A DNA stretch of 64,000 bases from Neocallimastix lanati (nom. inval.) (GCA_016946835.1 JACVTC010000152.1:52501-116500); one strand, 5' to 3'; numbered from the stretch's first letter, positions 40,064-52,863 are shown. Made by a program: numbers and translations. Notes: generated by a model not told the origin, from the letters alone.

Positions 40064-40249
40064 TGTTAAGAGTCATGAATTTGTGGTTTATAATTATGTC
40101 AATTTTATTAATATATTTAATGATAAAGAGTTACAAATATTAAATTATATTAATTTACATGCTTTTATATTAACATATTGTGGCTTATACATTACATTAC
40201 ATACATTACATTTTAATACATTTAAACTCATATTTCACATATTCTAACA
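40064..40249 (-). repeat. 5' LTR of the non-autonomous element
   Basis: 186 bp; one substitution relative to the left LTR seen (TATTTTATG versus TATTTAATG). Confidence 0.92.
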
Positions 40250-41600
40250 ATAATAAATATAATCAAATAATCATAAAAGATATATTAAATTATTATTTAA
40301 ACAATTAAATATAACATCAAAATAATATTAACTTAATATAAAATAATTAATAATAAAACATTAAATAATAAAACATTATTAATAATATAATAAATATAAT
40401 AAATATAATAATATTAATGAATAAATATAATTAAATTATTAATAAAACATCAAGAAATTAAATAAATATTATTAATTAAATAATAATAATAAATATATTA
40501 AAATATAAAAATACTATTGGTAATATTTTTTAAAAATTAAAATGTGATATAATTGGATATATATATATATTATATTTTGTTATTTAATATTTATTGTTGA
40601 TGTTAATCAACTAATATATAAACTTGGAGAAAGTATTAATGCACTTTATTTCGAATATTACTTTATTTTGAATACAATTTAAAATTATTATTTTAAATTT
40701 GAAAATATAGAATTTTTATTAATTTTGTATTTTAAAATTATACATGTAATTAAAACAAACAAATAAATGAATAAATAAATAAATCGAGTTAAAGCTCGAA
40801 TAAATGCAGTTATAAATAAAATTAATAATTAAATTAAAACAAATTAATTTTGTGAAAATTTTCAATAAATTTTATTAAATTTCTAAAACTTATTTTAATA
40901 CTTAATTTGGTAATAGTTAAAGTAACCGACTCACTTTATAATATTACAATTGTATCTATATTCCTAGTCATAAATAAATAATTATTCTATGTATTGAATG
41001 TATTGCATTGTTTCACTATATAATATTATATATAATAAATAATTTTAATTATGGTTGTTCTAATAATCTTATTACAACTTATCTTGTTAGACTATAACAA
41101 ATTATATATTTATGATTATAATAGATTCCTATTACTAATTACTATTAATATATTTAAAATATTATTATTGCTTAAATATTAAATAAATTTAAAATAATTA
41201 CATATATTACTTAGTAATAAAATTTCTTACATCATTTAAAATTCAAATAGATTTATTAAATAAAATACTATTTAAAATTATTTTACTAAATAATAAATCA
41301 ATAATTAATATGAAGATCAGTTTTGTTAAATGCGTTATTTGGTAGGCTTAATACATTCTAATCTAATTATCAATTCGTTTCTTTCAAAATAATATATATT
41401 TGTTAATTAAACCTAAAGAGGGTTAATCTTTCATAATTATACAATAAAATCATCTAGTTATTATTTAATTGAATTGAAGTTCTTTTTAAAAATATATAAT
41501 TAAATTAAATAATTATATTTTGATTTAAATATTTTAAATGAGCAATTATTCAAATATATATAAAATAAATATATTTTTATTATAATTATTACACATAGTT
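40250..41600. other. Gene-free AT-rich stretch
   Basis: No gene, repeat array or transposon recognised. It leads into the TTTTA minisatellite. Confidence 0.55.
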
Positions 41601-42552
41601 ATTTATTTTATTTTATTTTTATTAATACTTTACTCTTTTATATTACTTCACTATTTATTTTATTTTATTTTATTTTATTTTATTTTATTTTATTTTTATT
41701 AATACTTTACTCTTTTATATTACTTCACTATTTATTTTATTTTATTTTATTTTATTTTATTTTATTTTATTTTATTTTATTTTATTTTATTTTATTTTAT
41801 TTTATTTTTATTAATACTTTACTCTTTTATATTACTTCACTATTTATTTTATTTTATTATATTTTATTTTATTTTATTTTATTTTATTTTATTTTATTTT
41901 ATTTTATTTTTATTAATACTTTACTCTTTTATATTACTTCACTATTTATTTTATTTTATTTTATTTTATTTTATTTTATTTTTATTAATACTTTACTCTT
42001 TTATATTACTTCACTATTTATTTTATTTTATTTTATTTTATTCAATCTGTACTTATATTTATGTTTTTTATTTTATTTTATTTTTATTAATACTTTACTC
42101 TTTTATATTACTTCACTATTTATTTTATTTTATTTTATTTTATTTTATTTTATTTTATTTTATTTTATTTTATTTTATTTTATTTTATTTTATTCAATCT
42201 GTACTTTATATTTAATATTCTACTATTTATTTTTTTATTTTATTTTATTTTATTTTTATTAATACTTTACTCTTTTATATTACTTCACTATTTATTTTAT
42301 TTTATTTTTATTTTATTTTATTTTATTTTATTTTATTCAATCTGTACTTATATTTATGTTTTTTATTTTATTTTATTTTATTTTATTTTATTTTATTTTT
42401 ATTAATACTTTACTCTTTTATATTACTTCACTATTTATTTTATTTTATTTTATTTTATTTTATTTTATTTTATTCAATCTGTTCTTTATATTTAATATTC
42501 TACTATTTATTTTATTTTATTTTATTTTATTTTATTTTATTTTATTTTATTT
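41601..42552. repeat. Left block of TTTTA-rich minisatellite
   Basis: Runs of TTTTA pentamers punctuated by a conserved insert that begins ATTAATACTTTACTCTTTTA and ends ACTTCACTATTTA, with a second insert beginning TTCAATCTGTACTT. The same inserts make up the array right of the copia element (47852 onward), so this is one array split by the insertion. Confidence 0.92.
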
Positions 42553-42795
42553 TGTTAAGGAGTCAATATAAGATATGATGTGTACACAACAAAATGTATT
42601 ATTATTTAATTAAATTTAATTTATTATTTATTAATTTATATGATTTAAAAAAGTATTTAAAAAGACTCAAAATATTAATTTCATAAAAAAATTTTCTTTT
42701 TATATTTTACATACAAATTATTACTTAATCAAATATTATAAATATTTATAATACTTTAATGTACAAAAGTTTAAATATTATGTTGAACTTTAACA
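42553..42795 (-). repeat. 3' LTR of copia element
   Basis: Begins TGTTAAGGAGTCAATA, ends GAACTTTAACA; 243 bp. Confidence 0.94.
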
Positions 42796-42843
42796 TTCCC
42801 CCTACATTAAGTATTATATAATATTTTAATTATTATATACAAG

Positions 42844-42875
<32 letters not shown>

Positions 42876-42899
42876 TATATATATACAATTAAAGAAATA

Positions 42900-44853
42900 T
42901 TATTCTTTGAAAATTAAATTTGTAAATTTTGTCATTTGTACTCCTGAGATACTTTTAGTTAATGGATCAGCTAACATGTTTTCAGTATTAATGTATTCTA
43001 ATTCAATTTCGTTTTTCATAATCTCTTCTTGAATAAATTTATATCTTAAATCTATATGTTTACATCTTCCTTTAGAATTTGTATCTTGAGCAATTGCAAT
43101 GCATGCCTTATTATCTACCATAATTTTAAATTTTATATCTTGATTAAATATTTCCTTAAATAAATTTTTGAACCATAAAGCTTGTTTAGTACATTCAGTT
43201 AAACTAACAAATTCAGCTTCAGCAGTAGATAAAGTTACGTTTTTCTGTAACTGAGATTTCCATGAAATAGGGCTTTTTCCAAGTAAAAATATATATCTAC
43301 TTGTAGATCTTCTCGTCTTTTCATCGTTAGCAAAATCTGAATCTGAGTATCCGATAAATTTATTATTTTTATCATAATGTAAAGATTTATTTTTTGTACC
43401 ATTTAAATATTGTAAGATGCTCATTAAATTTTTATAATCAGCTTCTGTTGGATTTTCACATATTCTTGATGCTTCACTTACAGAAAACATTATATCAGGC
43501 CTTGACTTTACAGCGATATATAGTAACGCACCAAGTAAAGATTTATATTCTTTTGGATCTATTAAATTTGAATTATTTCTTTCATGTTCTGTAATTTTCC
43601 TGCATGGTGTTTTAATTTGTTTTGTTTTCTTCATATTATATTTTTCTATTATTTTATTAATATAATCTATCTGATTTATTTTATAACCATCACTTGTTTT
43701 ATAAATATTTATACCTATTATTTTAGTTGCATTAGAATCTTTAGAAATTTTATACTTATCTTTTAATTTGCTTACTGTATAGTTTATTTCATTTTTAATT
43801 CCTGTTATTAAAATATCATCTACATATAATGTTAGTAAACATGTTAATTTATTATTTTTATTATATTTCCCAAAGAGACATTTGTCAGTTTTGTAATTTC
43901 TAAAACCTATACTTACTAAGTAATTTGATATTTCATTATACCACATTCTTCCAGCCTGTTTTAAACCATAAAGAGCTTTTTTAAGTAGCCAGAATTTATT
44001 AGTATTAAAATTTTTATCATCATAAGGAATCTTTGTATAAATCTTTTCTTCCAAATTTGCATTCAAGTAAGCAGCTTTTATATCCAATTGTTTCAAATCC
44101 CAGTTGAACTTTGATGCAATAGCGACCGTAAGTCTTAGACTATCTGCTTGGACTGTTGGGGAGTATGTCTCTATAAAGTCTTCTCCAGCAATTTGCTGAC
44201 AACCAAGAGCCACTAATCTTGCCTTTTTCTTCTTTTTATCCTTTTCGGCAAAGACCCATTTAGTACCAATTATATTTGCGTCAGCTGGTATGTTTTTTAC
44301 CACTTTCATAACATTGTTGTCGTACATATTTTTTAATTCGTCATCTATTGCTTCTTTCCATTCTTCACTTTCTGGTGAATTAATAGCTTGTTGATACGTT
44401 GTTGGGATATTTGTTTTAATATTTAAAATTTTAAATCTTTTATTACTTACTGATTGTAATTTTTCTTTTCTGGAAGTTAAATTTTCTTCATCTGAATCAT
44501 CTGAATTATTGCTATGTGATCTTTTCTTGTTTATATATTTAAGTTTTCTTTCATTTAAAAATTCATTATCAGATTCACTATTATATTCATTTTCTTCTAT
44601 TTTAGTTTTATTATTATTATTAATAATTTTATTACTATTATTATTATTGTCATTATTATAAATATCTTTGTAATTATCATAATTATTATTAATATCATTG
44701 TTATAAATATCGTTGTTATTATCATAATTATTATTATAATTATTATTAATATCATTGTTATAAATATCGTTGTTATTATCATAATTATTATTATAATTAT
44801 TATTAATATCATTGTTATAAATATCGTTGTTATTATCATAATTATTATTATAA

Positions 44854-44884
<31 letters not shown>

Positions 44885-44890
44885 AATTGC

Positions 44891-44948
<58 letters not shown>

Positions 44949-47507
44949 TAAAGGATTATTTAATTGTGAATGAATATTATTATTATCATTTATACTTTCC
45001 CCCTCAATTAAAGAATCCTTAAAATTAATAATAGAATCAATATATTTATCACAAAAGAATGTAGTATTAATAGTTCCAGGCATATCTTCCATAAAATAAA
45101 CATCTCTTGAAGTAACTATAGAGTTAGTAGAAATATCTAAAATTTTGTAGCCAAGAGAGTCAGATGCATATCCTAAAAATATACCAGGTTTAGAGTTATT
45201 GTCAAATTTATTCGTTTTGTGATTGTTATAGAAAAATGCTTTACATCCAAAAACTTTAAGGTGAGAAATATCAACTGATTTATTGAAAAATAATTCATTT
45301 GGAATTTTATTATTAATACTCTGATGTGGATTCAAGTTATAGAGGTAAGCAGCACAAAGAATAGCGGAATCCCAAAACTTGTAGGGTAGCTTAGCAGAGT
45401 TTAATAGAGTAGATGCGCAACGATTAAGTGTTTGATTTAAGCGTTCAGCACGACCATTTTGTTGTGGGTAACCAGGAACTGAATGAATGAAATTAATTCC
45501 AAAATTTTCTAAATAGGTAGTTAAAGTTTTGTTGCTATACTCAGTACCATTGTCAGATTTGAAATTTATAATTTTATATGAAGTAGTATTGGAAATAAAT
45601 TTATGAAATTTAATAAATATGTTAGGAACATCAGACTTATTCTTGATAAGGTAGACCCAAATTTTTCTAGAGAAATCATCAAGAAAAGTAACATAATAAT
45701 TGAAATCATTATATGATGTTTCCAATTTTCCAACTACATCAGAATGAACTAGTTCCATAGGTTTTGAAGCATTATTAGGGGAAGAGTAGAATGGTTTTCT
45801 CTTTAATTTAGTGATTTTGCATTGGCGACAATTTTTATCATTATGGTATTTAGTATGCTCAATGACAAAATCTTTGATATCATTATTATAAAAGTGTCCC
45901 AAACGAGCATGCCACAAGTTAGTATCAATGCTGAAAACATAATTCTTAGATATAGTATTATTTGAAGGTATTGTATCAAACACGAATAAATTTTCATCAT
46001 TCGCAAAAATATTTGCAATTAACTTATTATTTTTGAATATTTGTAAACGGTCTTTGTTATTTACGCGTTTCATTATAATAGTGCATCCATTTTTTAATAT
46101 TGAATGAGTGGAAATTAGATTGTTTTGAATATTTGACGCGTAATAAACATTTGATAATATAAAATCTTTATTTTTAAATTTACCATTGTAAGTACCTACA
46201 TTTTCGACTTTGTCTAAATCACCATTTGGATAAATGATATTTTTATTATTTACTTTATTTATATTGTTTAAATTGTTGATGTTATTAGTTAAGTTGATGC
46301 TAGTACCACTATCAATAATCCAATGTGTGGAATTATTATTATTATTATTTATTGTTGTATAATTACAATTTTGAATTACTGAAATACTTCCTGTAAAATC
46401 AATGTATACCTCATCTTCATTTTCATTATTATTTTCGAAAAAATTATTGTTATTATTATTAGATTTATCATTGTTCTTATTAATAATATTTCCAGAGTAA
46501 TAATTATTTTTGTTATTATATCTTTTATAATAATTTTTATTTTTGTAATTATTATTTTTATAATTTTTATCATTATCATCTGATTTATTATTTTCTCTAA
46601 TTAAAAGATTATATTTACAATGATCAGTAGTGTGACCTTTAGTTTTGCATATATGACAATAATATTCGTTACGAATTTTATTAGTATTATTATAATTTTT
46701 ATTATTATTTGGTTTATTTTTATTTATATTATTGACATTTGAATCGTTTATAACGGTAGTTTTTGACCTTAAAATTTCGGCTTTTTCAAAAAAGTCATGC
46801 CTTTTGCTTAATTCTTTAATAAGATCATCAAAAGTTTTATAACTATAAATTGGTGGTGAATTTATACCAATTCTATCTAATTCATTTACTGCAAATAAAA
46901 GTTTAGTTTCCTCATCAAAAGGAATTCTTTTTAATTTATTAGATTCAAATTTATGTTGTTCGAAAAGATTGTTTAATTCATTAATATATTGAATATAGTC
47001 ATTGTTTATTAACTTAAGATTAATAATTTTATATTCAAGAATATTTAATAGTGCTTGGCCAGATTGATAGAAACGGTTTTTTAATCTATCAATCATACTA
47101 TAAGCAGTTTTACATCCTCGTAAATATTCTTGGTTTGATTTTTCTAAACTATTTATTATGATAGATTGAACCGCATTATCCGATTTTATTTGACCTCTGT
47201 TCATATTTGAATATTGGATTTCTTTTTCAATATAAATATCTAAATCATTGGCAATGAGATGCCTCTTTAAAGGCTCATACCAATCTAAGAAATTTTCTTT
47301 ATTTAATACGAAATCTTTAATTTCAAAAACAGATTTAGTTATATTTCCATAATATTTGTTTATGATAATCCTTTTATCATTGGATTCATCATCTTCATAT
47401 GAAGAAATCGATTCATCGTCCTTATTTTCAGTTGGATTCGATGAACTCGAACTCTCTTCAATATGATTATTATTGTTATTCTTTCTTTTAGCCATTCTTT
47501 GGAACAT
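42900..47507 (-). CDS. Copia gag-pol polyprotein (1535 aa)
   Basis: One open frame, so Gag and Pol are made as a single product without frameshift. Order: Gag at about 50-250; CCHC zinc knuckle C284-C297 (CHICKTKGHTTDHC); aspartic protease with IIDSGTSINLT (D399); integrase zinc-binding H533, H537, C560, C563; integrase core D590, D652, E688 (D,D35E spacing; HSDVVG, SDNGTEY, QQNGRAERLNQT); KVFGCKAF and IFLGY copia signature after it; an Asn-rich linker with 19-codon repeats; RT with TKWVFAEK, LKQLDIKAAYLN, ALYGLKQAGRMWY and YVDD at 1228-1231; RNase H with YSDSDFAND, STAEAEFVSL and ending ENMLADPLTK. All catalytic residues that can be checked are present. ATG at 47505-47507; a second Met at residue 5 is possible. 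Confidence 0.96.
44655..44880 (-). repeat. 57-bp tandem units inside gag-pol linker
   Basis: The segment beginning TTATAAATATCGTTGTTATT recurs near 44700, 44757 and 44814. Each unit is 19 codons and encodes Asn/Asp/Tyr-rich sequence between integrase and RT, so length changes keep the frame. Confidence 0.85.
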
Positions 47508-47594
47508 TAATATAAAATAATTAATTATATTATAAAGTCATTAAAATCATTAAAATGTTTTAAAAATTAAAATTAATAATAGGTCTCTTGATAT

Positions 47595-47609
47595 ATGAGA
47601 CTCTTAATC
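47595..47609 (-). promoter_or_regulatory. Primer-binding site, tRNA-Lys(CUU) anticodon-arm type
   Basis: The plus strand reads ATGAGACTCTTAATC immediately before the 5' LTR boundary at 47610. Eukaryotic tRNA-Lys(CUU) contains this stem-loop (stem TGAGA, loop CTCTTAA). Priming by a cleaved 5' half-tRNA is the usual explanation for internal matches in copia elements. Confidence 0.78.
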
Positions 47610-47851
47610 TGTTAAGGAGTCAATATAAGATATGATGTGTACACAACAAAATGTATTATTATTTAATTAAATTTAATTTATTATTTATTAATTTATATGA
47701 TTTAAAAAGTATTTAAAAAGACTCAAAATATTAATTTCATAAAAAAATTTTCTTTTTATATTTTACATACAAATTATTACTTAATCAAATATTATAAATA
47801 TTTATAATACTTTAATGTACAAAAGTTTAAATATTATGTTGAACTTTAACA
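47610..47851 (-). repeat. 5' LTR of copia element
   Basis: 242 bp, one base shorter than its partner in an A run. Confidence 0.94.
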
Positions 47852-48720
47852 TATTTTATTTTATTTTATTTTATTTTATTTTATTTTATTCAATCTGTAC
47901 TTCATATTTATATTTCAACTATTTATTTTATTTTATTTTATTTTATTTTATTTTATTTTATTTTATTTTATTTTATTTTATTTTATTTTATTTTATTTTA
48001 TTTTATTTTATTTTATTTTATTTTATTTTATTTTATTTTATTCAATCTGTACTTTATATTTAATATTCTACTATTTATTTTTTTTATTTTATTTTATTTT
48101 ATTTTTATTAATACTTTACTCTTTTATATTACTTCACTATTTATTTTATTTTATTTTATTTTATTTTATTTTATTTTATTTTATTTTATTTTATTTTATT
48201 TTATTTTATTTTATTTTATTTTATTTTATTTTATTTTATTTTATTTTATTTTATTTTATTTTATTTTATTTTATTTTATTTTATTTTATTTTATTTTATT
48301 CAATCTGTACTTTATATTTAATATTCTACTATTTATTTTTTTTATTTTATTTTATTTTATTTTTATTAATACTTTACTCTTTTATATTACTTCACTATTT
48401 ATTTTATTTTATTTTATTTTATTTTATTTTATTTTATTTTATTTTATTTTATTTTATTTTATTTTATTTTATTTTATTTTTATTAATACTTTACTCTTTT
48501 ATATTACTTCACTATTTATTTTATTTTATTTTATTTTATTTTATTTTATTTTATTTTATTTTTATTAATACTTTATTCTTTTATATTACTTCACTATTTA
48601 TTTTATTTTATTTTATTTTATTTTATTTTATTTTATTTTTATTAATACTTTACTCTTTTATATTACTTCACTATTTATTTTATTTTATTTTATTTTATTT
48701 TATTTTATTTTATTTTATTT

Positions 48721-50350
48721 TTATTAATACTTTACTCTTTTATATTACTTCACTATTTATTTTATTTTATTTTATTTTATTTTATTTTATTCAATCTGTA
48801 CTTTATATTTAATATTCTACTATTTATTTTATTTTATTTTATTTTATTTTATTTTATTTTATTTTATTTTATTTTATTTTATTTTATTTTATTTTATTTT
48901 ATTTTTATTAATACTTTACTCTTTTATATTACTTCACTATTTATTTTATTTTATTTTATTTTATTTTATTTTATTTTATTTTATTTTATTTTATTTTATT
49001 TTATTTTATTTTATTTTATTTTATTCAATCTGTACTTTATATTTAATATTCTACTATTTATTTTTTTTATTTTATTTTATTTTATTTTTATTAATACTTT
49101 ACTCTTTTATATTACTTCACTATTTATTTTATTTTATTTTATTTTATTTTATTTTATTTTATTTTATTTTATTTTATTTTATTTTATTTTATTTTATTTT
49201 ATTTTATTTTATTTTATTTTATTTTATTTTATTTTATTTTATTTTATTTTATTTTTATTAATACTTTACTCTTTTATATTACTTCACTATTTATTTTATT
49301 TTATTTTATTTTATTTTATTTTATTTTATTTTTATTAATACTTTATTCTTTTATATTACTTCACTATTTATTTTATTTTATTTTATTTTATTTTATTTTA
49401 TTTTATTTTTATTAATACTTTACTCTTTTATATTACTTCACTATTTATTTTATTTTATTTTATTTTATTTTATTTTATTTTATTTTATTTTATTTTATTT
49501 TTATTAATACTTTACTCTTTTATATTACTTCACTATTTATTTTATTTTATTTTATTTTATTTTATTTTATTCAATCTGTACTTTATATTTAATATTCTAC
49601 TATTTATTTTATTTTATTTTATTTTATTTTATTTTATTTTATTTTATTTTATTTTATTTTATTTTATTTTATTTTATTTTATTTTTATTAATACTTTACT
49701 CTTTTATATTACTTCACTATTTATTTTATTTTATTTTATTTTATTTTATTTTATTTTATTTTATTTTATTTTATTTTATTTTATTTTATTTTATTTTATT
49801 TTATTCAATCTGTACTTTATATTTAATATTCTACTATTTATTTTTTTTATTTTATTTTATTTTATTTTTATTAATACTTTACTCTTTTATATTACTTCAC
49901 TATTTATTTTATTTTATTTTATTTTATTTTATTTTATTTTATTTTATTTTATTTTATTTTATTTTATTTTATTTTATTTTATTTTATTTTATTTTATTTT
50001 ATTTTATTTTATTTTATTTTATTTTATTTTATTTTTATTAATACTTTACTCTTTTATATTACTTCACTATTTATTTTATTTTATTTTATTTTATTTTATT
50101 TTATTTTATTTTTATTAATACTTTATTCTTTTATATTACTTCACTATTTATTTTATTTTATTTTATTTTATTTTATTTTATTTTATTTTTATTAATACTT
50201 TACTCTTTTATATTACTTCACTATTTATTTTATTTTATTTTATTTTATTTTATTTTATTTTATTTTATTTTATTTTATTTTTATTAATACTTTACTCTTT
50301 TATATTACTTCACTATTTATTTTATTTTATTTTATTTTATTTTATTTTAT
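48721..50350. repeat. 780-bp higher-order repeat, two identical copies
   Basis: Blocks at 48721-49570 and 49501-50350 are the same base for base where I compared them, at a lag of exactly 780 bp. The match ends near 50350, where the number of TTTTA units changes. Confidence 0.88.
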
Positions 50351-50732
50351 TTTATTTTATTTTATTCAATCTGTACTTTATATTTAATATTCTACTATTT
50401 ATTTTTTTTATTTTATTTTATTTTATTTTATTTTATTTTATTTTATTTTATTTTATTTTATTTTTATTAATACTTTACTCTTTTATATTACTTCACTATT
50501 TATTTTATTTTATTTTATTTTATTTTATTTTATTTTTATTAATACTTTACTCTTTTATATTACTTCACTATTTATTTTATTTTATTTTATTTTATTTTAT
50601 TTTATTTTATTTTTATTAATACTTTACTCTTTTATATTACTTCACTATTTATTTTATTTTATTTTATTTTATTCAATCTGTACTTTATATTCATATTTCT
50701 ACTATTTATTTTATTTTATTTTATTTTATTCA

Positions 50733-51215
50733 ATCTGTACTTTATATTTATTATCCTAATATTTATTTTATTTTATTTTATTTTATTTTATTCAATCTGT
50801 ACTTTATATTTATTATCCTAATATTTATTTTATTTTATTTTATTTTATTTTATTCAATCTGTACTTTATATTTATTATCCTAATATTTATTTTATTTTAT
50901 TTTATTTTATTTTATTCAATCTGTACTTTATATTTATTATCCTAATATTTATTTTATTTTATTTTATTTTATTTTATTTTATTCAATCTGTACTTTATAT
51001 TTATTATCCTAATATTTATTTTATTTTATTTTATTTTATTTTATTCAATCTGTACTTTATATTTATTATCCTAATATTTATTTTATTTTATTTTATTTTA
51101 TTTTATTTTATTCAATCTGTACTTTATATTTATTATCCTAATATTTATTTTATTTTATTTTATTTTATTTTATTTTATTCAATCTGTACTTTATATTTAT
51201 TATCCTAATATTTAT
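50733..51215. repeat. ~61-66-bp subrepeat variant, eight copies
   Basis: A variant of the second insert (TTCAATCTGTACTT followed by TTATTATCCTAATATTTATT) repeats eight times at 61-66 bp, differing only in TTTTA number. It marks a separate, homogeneous edge of the array. Confidence 0.85.
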
Positions 51216-51573
51216 TTTATTTTATTTTATTTTTTATTAATACTTTACTCTTTTATATTACTTCACTATTTATTTTATTTTATTTTATTTTTTATTAATA
51301 CTTTACTCTTTTATATTACTTCACTATTTATTTTATTTTATTTTATTTTTTATTAATACTTTACTCTTTTATATTACTTCACTATTTATTTTATTTTATT
51401 TTATTTTTATTAATACTTTACTCTTTTATATTACTTCACTATTTATTTTATTTTATTTTATTCAATCTGTACTTATATTTATGTTCTACTATTTATTTTA
51501 TTTTATTTTTGTTAACACTTTAATATTTTATAGTACTTTACTATTTATTTAATTTTATTTTATTTATAAATTT

Positions 51574-52007
51574 AGTTAAAAATTAAATCTGTAAAATTTG
51601 TCATTTTTATATCTGGAATACTTCTAGTTAATGGTTCATACTACGATAAAAAATTTTCTATAATAAGTTTGAAAATTTTAATTTTAAATACTGATTTATT
51701 GATATTTCCAAAATAATTGAAATTTATTTTATAATGTTTTTTTTTTTTTTATTTATGGTATTTTTTTTTTTTTTTTTTTTTGAAAGAAATGTATTAATTG
51801 TCTTTGGTTTCTGTAAGAATTGATGAATTTGAACTCTTTTTCAAACGATATGGTTCTGTTTTTTCTTCTCCCCATTTTTAAAACATCAATTTTTAATATA
51901 TATAAATATATATATATATATAAAAATTTAATAAGAATCATTTAATGTCAATTAAAAAAAAAAAAAAAATTATTATAGCATCTTTTAGGATGTTGAGACT
52001 CTTGATC
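51574..52007 (-). mobile_element. Copia relic, internally deleted
   Basis: The left part resembles the pol 3' end of the intact copia (AATCTGTAAAATTTGTCAT, ACTTCTAGTTAATGG). The right part resembles its gag 5' end, and a priming site with one change (TGAGACTCTTGATC, 51994-52007) follows. Everything between is missing. Next to it TGGTAAATAATCC may be a mutated LTR start. Confidence 0.65.
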
Positions 52008-52057
52008 TGGTAAATAATCCAGCACATTCAACGACAATATGATTCTATTAAATAATA

Positions 52058-52088
<31 letters not shown>

Positions 52089-52106
52089 TTTCTTTTAAGT
52101 TAGGAA

Positions 52107-52863
52107 TTTTTTTTTTTTGGACTTTGAGAAAACTTCATAATAATAATAAAATTAGATGATTTAAATGAAAAATAAAAAAAAAAAAAAATACATGAAATAA
52201 AATATTATATATTATATGAATATAAAAGTGCGGTAGAAGCAATAGTTTCTAACTTCTTCATCAATCTAAAAGATCAACAAATTAATGATATTACGTTTGT
52301 TAGAAACTCCGCAATCCCCACAAAATACGGAACAGTCGACTAAGTTGAACTTTGTTTAAAAATATAAAATATACTAATTGTCTTTGTTCCCCATCATTAA
52401 CTTTAATTTTTTCATATATTGAACGCCGGCCAAGAAGAGCACTCAATATAAAATAATAAATATTATTATCATAATCCTTTTCTGAATCTAAAGAAACATC
52501 CAAGGATTTTTGTTCAATTATCATTGCAAACTTCAAAAAGAAACCATCTAGAATAGGTAGAGAATTATTTCTGTAATTTTCCAATTCTTTACAAGCAAAG
52601 ATCCAGTGAGAAAAGTTATTTTCGATAACACCACAACAAGGGCAAAATTTAGGGCAATCTTCTGAAACTATCTTTCTTTTAATAGAAATACTAATGTCAA
52701 ATTTAAAACCACATCTAATTCGAGAAATCCAAAAGAATCCCAATTGATACTTAGGATATTGAAATGTTAAGTTTTTGATTTCTGAAATAAATCCAAAATC
52801 ATTCTCCTTGTAAATAATTGCTTTTTTAGCTTTTGAGGGTTTGAGGACATCTCTTTTCCAATA

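Larger units (their letters stand above)
38992..40249 (-). mobile_element. Complete non-autonomous LTR retroelement (1258 bp, no coding sequence)
   Basis: Two 186-bp LTRs (38992-39177 and 40064-40249) begin TGTTAAGAGTC and end TCTAACA, differ by one base that I can see, and are flanked by the same 5 bp, ATAAT (38987-38991 and 40250-40254). The 886-bp interior has no gag or pol in any frame. Minus orientation is shown by the primer-binding site next to the right LTR and a purine tract (GGTTTAGGGGGGAA on the minus strand) next to the left LTR. Terminal TGTTA...TAACA and the priming site match the coding copia at 42.5-47.9 kb, although the LTR bodies differ. It probably depends on a copia enzyme supplied in trans. 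Confidence 0.9.
42553..47851 (-). mobile_element. Intact Ty1/copia LTR retrotransposon
   Basis: LTRs 42553-42795 (243 bp) and 47610-47851 (242 bp) differ by one A in a run. The target duplication is TATTT (42548-42552, 47852-47856). The interior has, in order on the minus strand, the priming site, one uninterrupted gag-pol frame (47507 to 42900) and a purine tract (TGTAGGGGGAA) beside the 3' LTR. Near-identical LTRs, an open frame and a clear target duplication indicate recent insertion. Transcription is expected from the LTR at 47.6-47.85 kb. Confidence 0.95.
47852..51570. repeat. Right block of TTTTA-rich minisatellite (3.7 kb)
   Basis: Continuation of the array left of the copia element: TTTTA runs alternate with two inserts, one beginning ATTAATACTTTACTC and one beginning TTCAATCTGTACTT. 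Long pure pentamer runs occur, for example about 48141-48300. There is no coding potential; open frames are pentamer translations. Confidence 0.93.

Noticed and set aside
47815-48063. Hydrophobic open frame, also seen at 42356-42571
   Set aside because: Translation of TTTTA pentamers (FYFIL pattern), not a gene.
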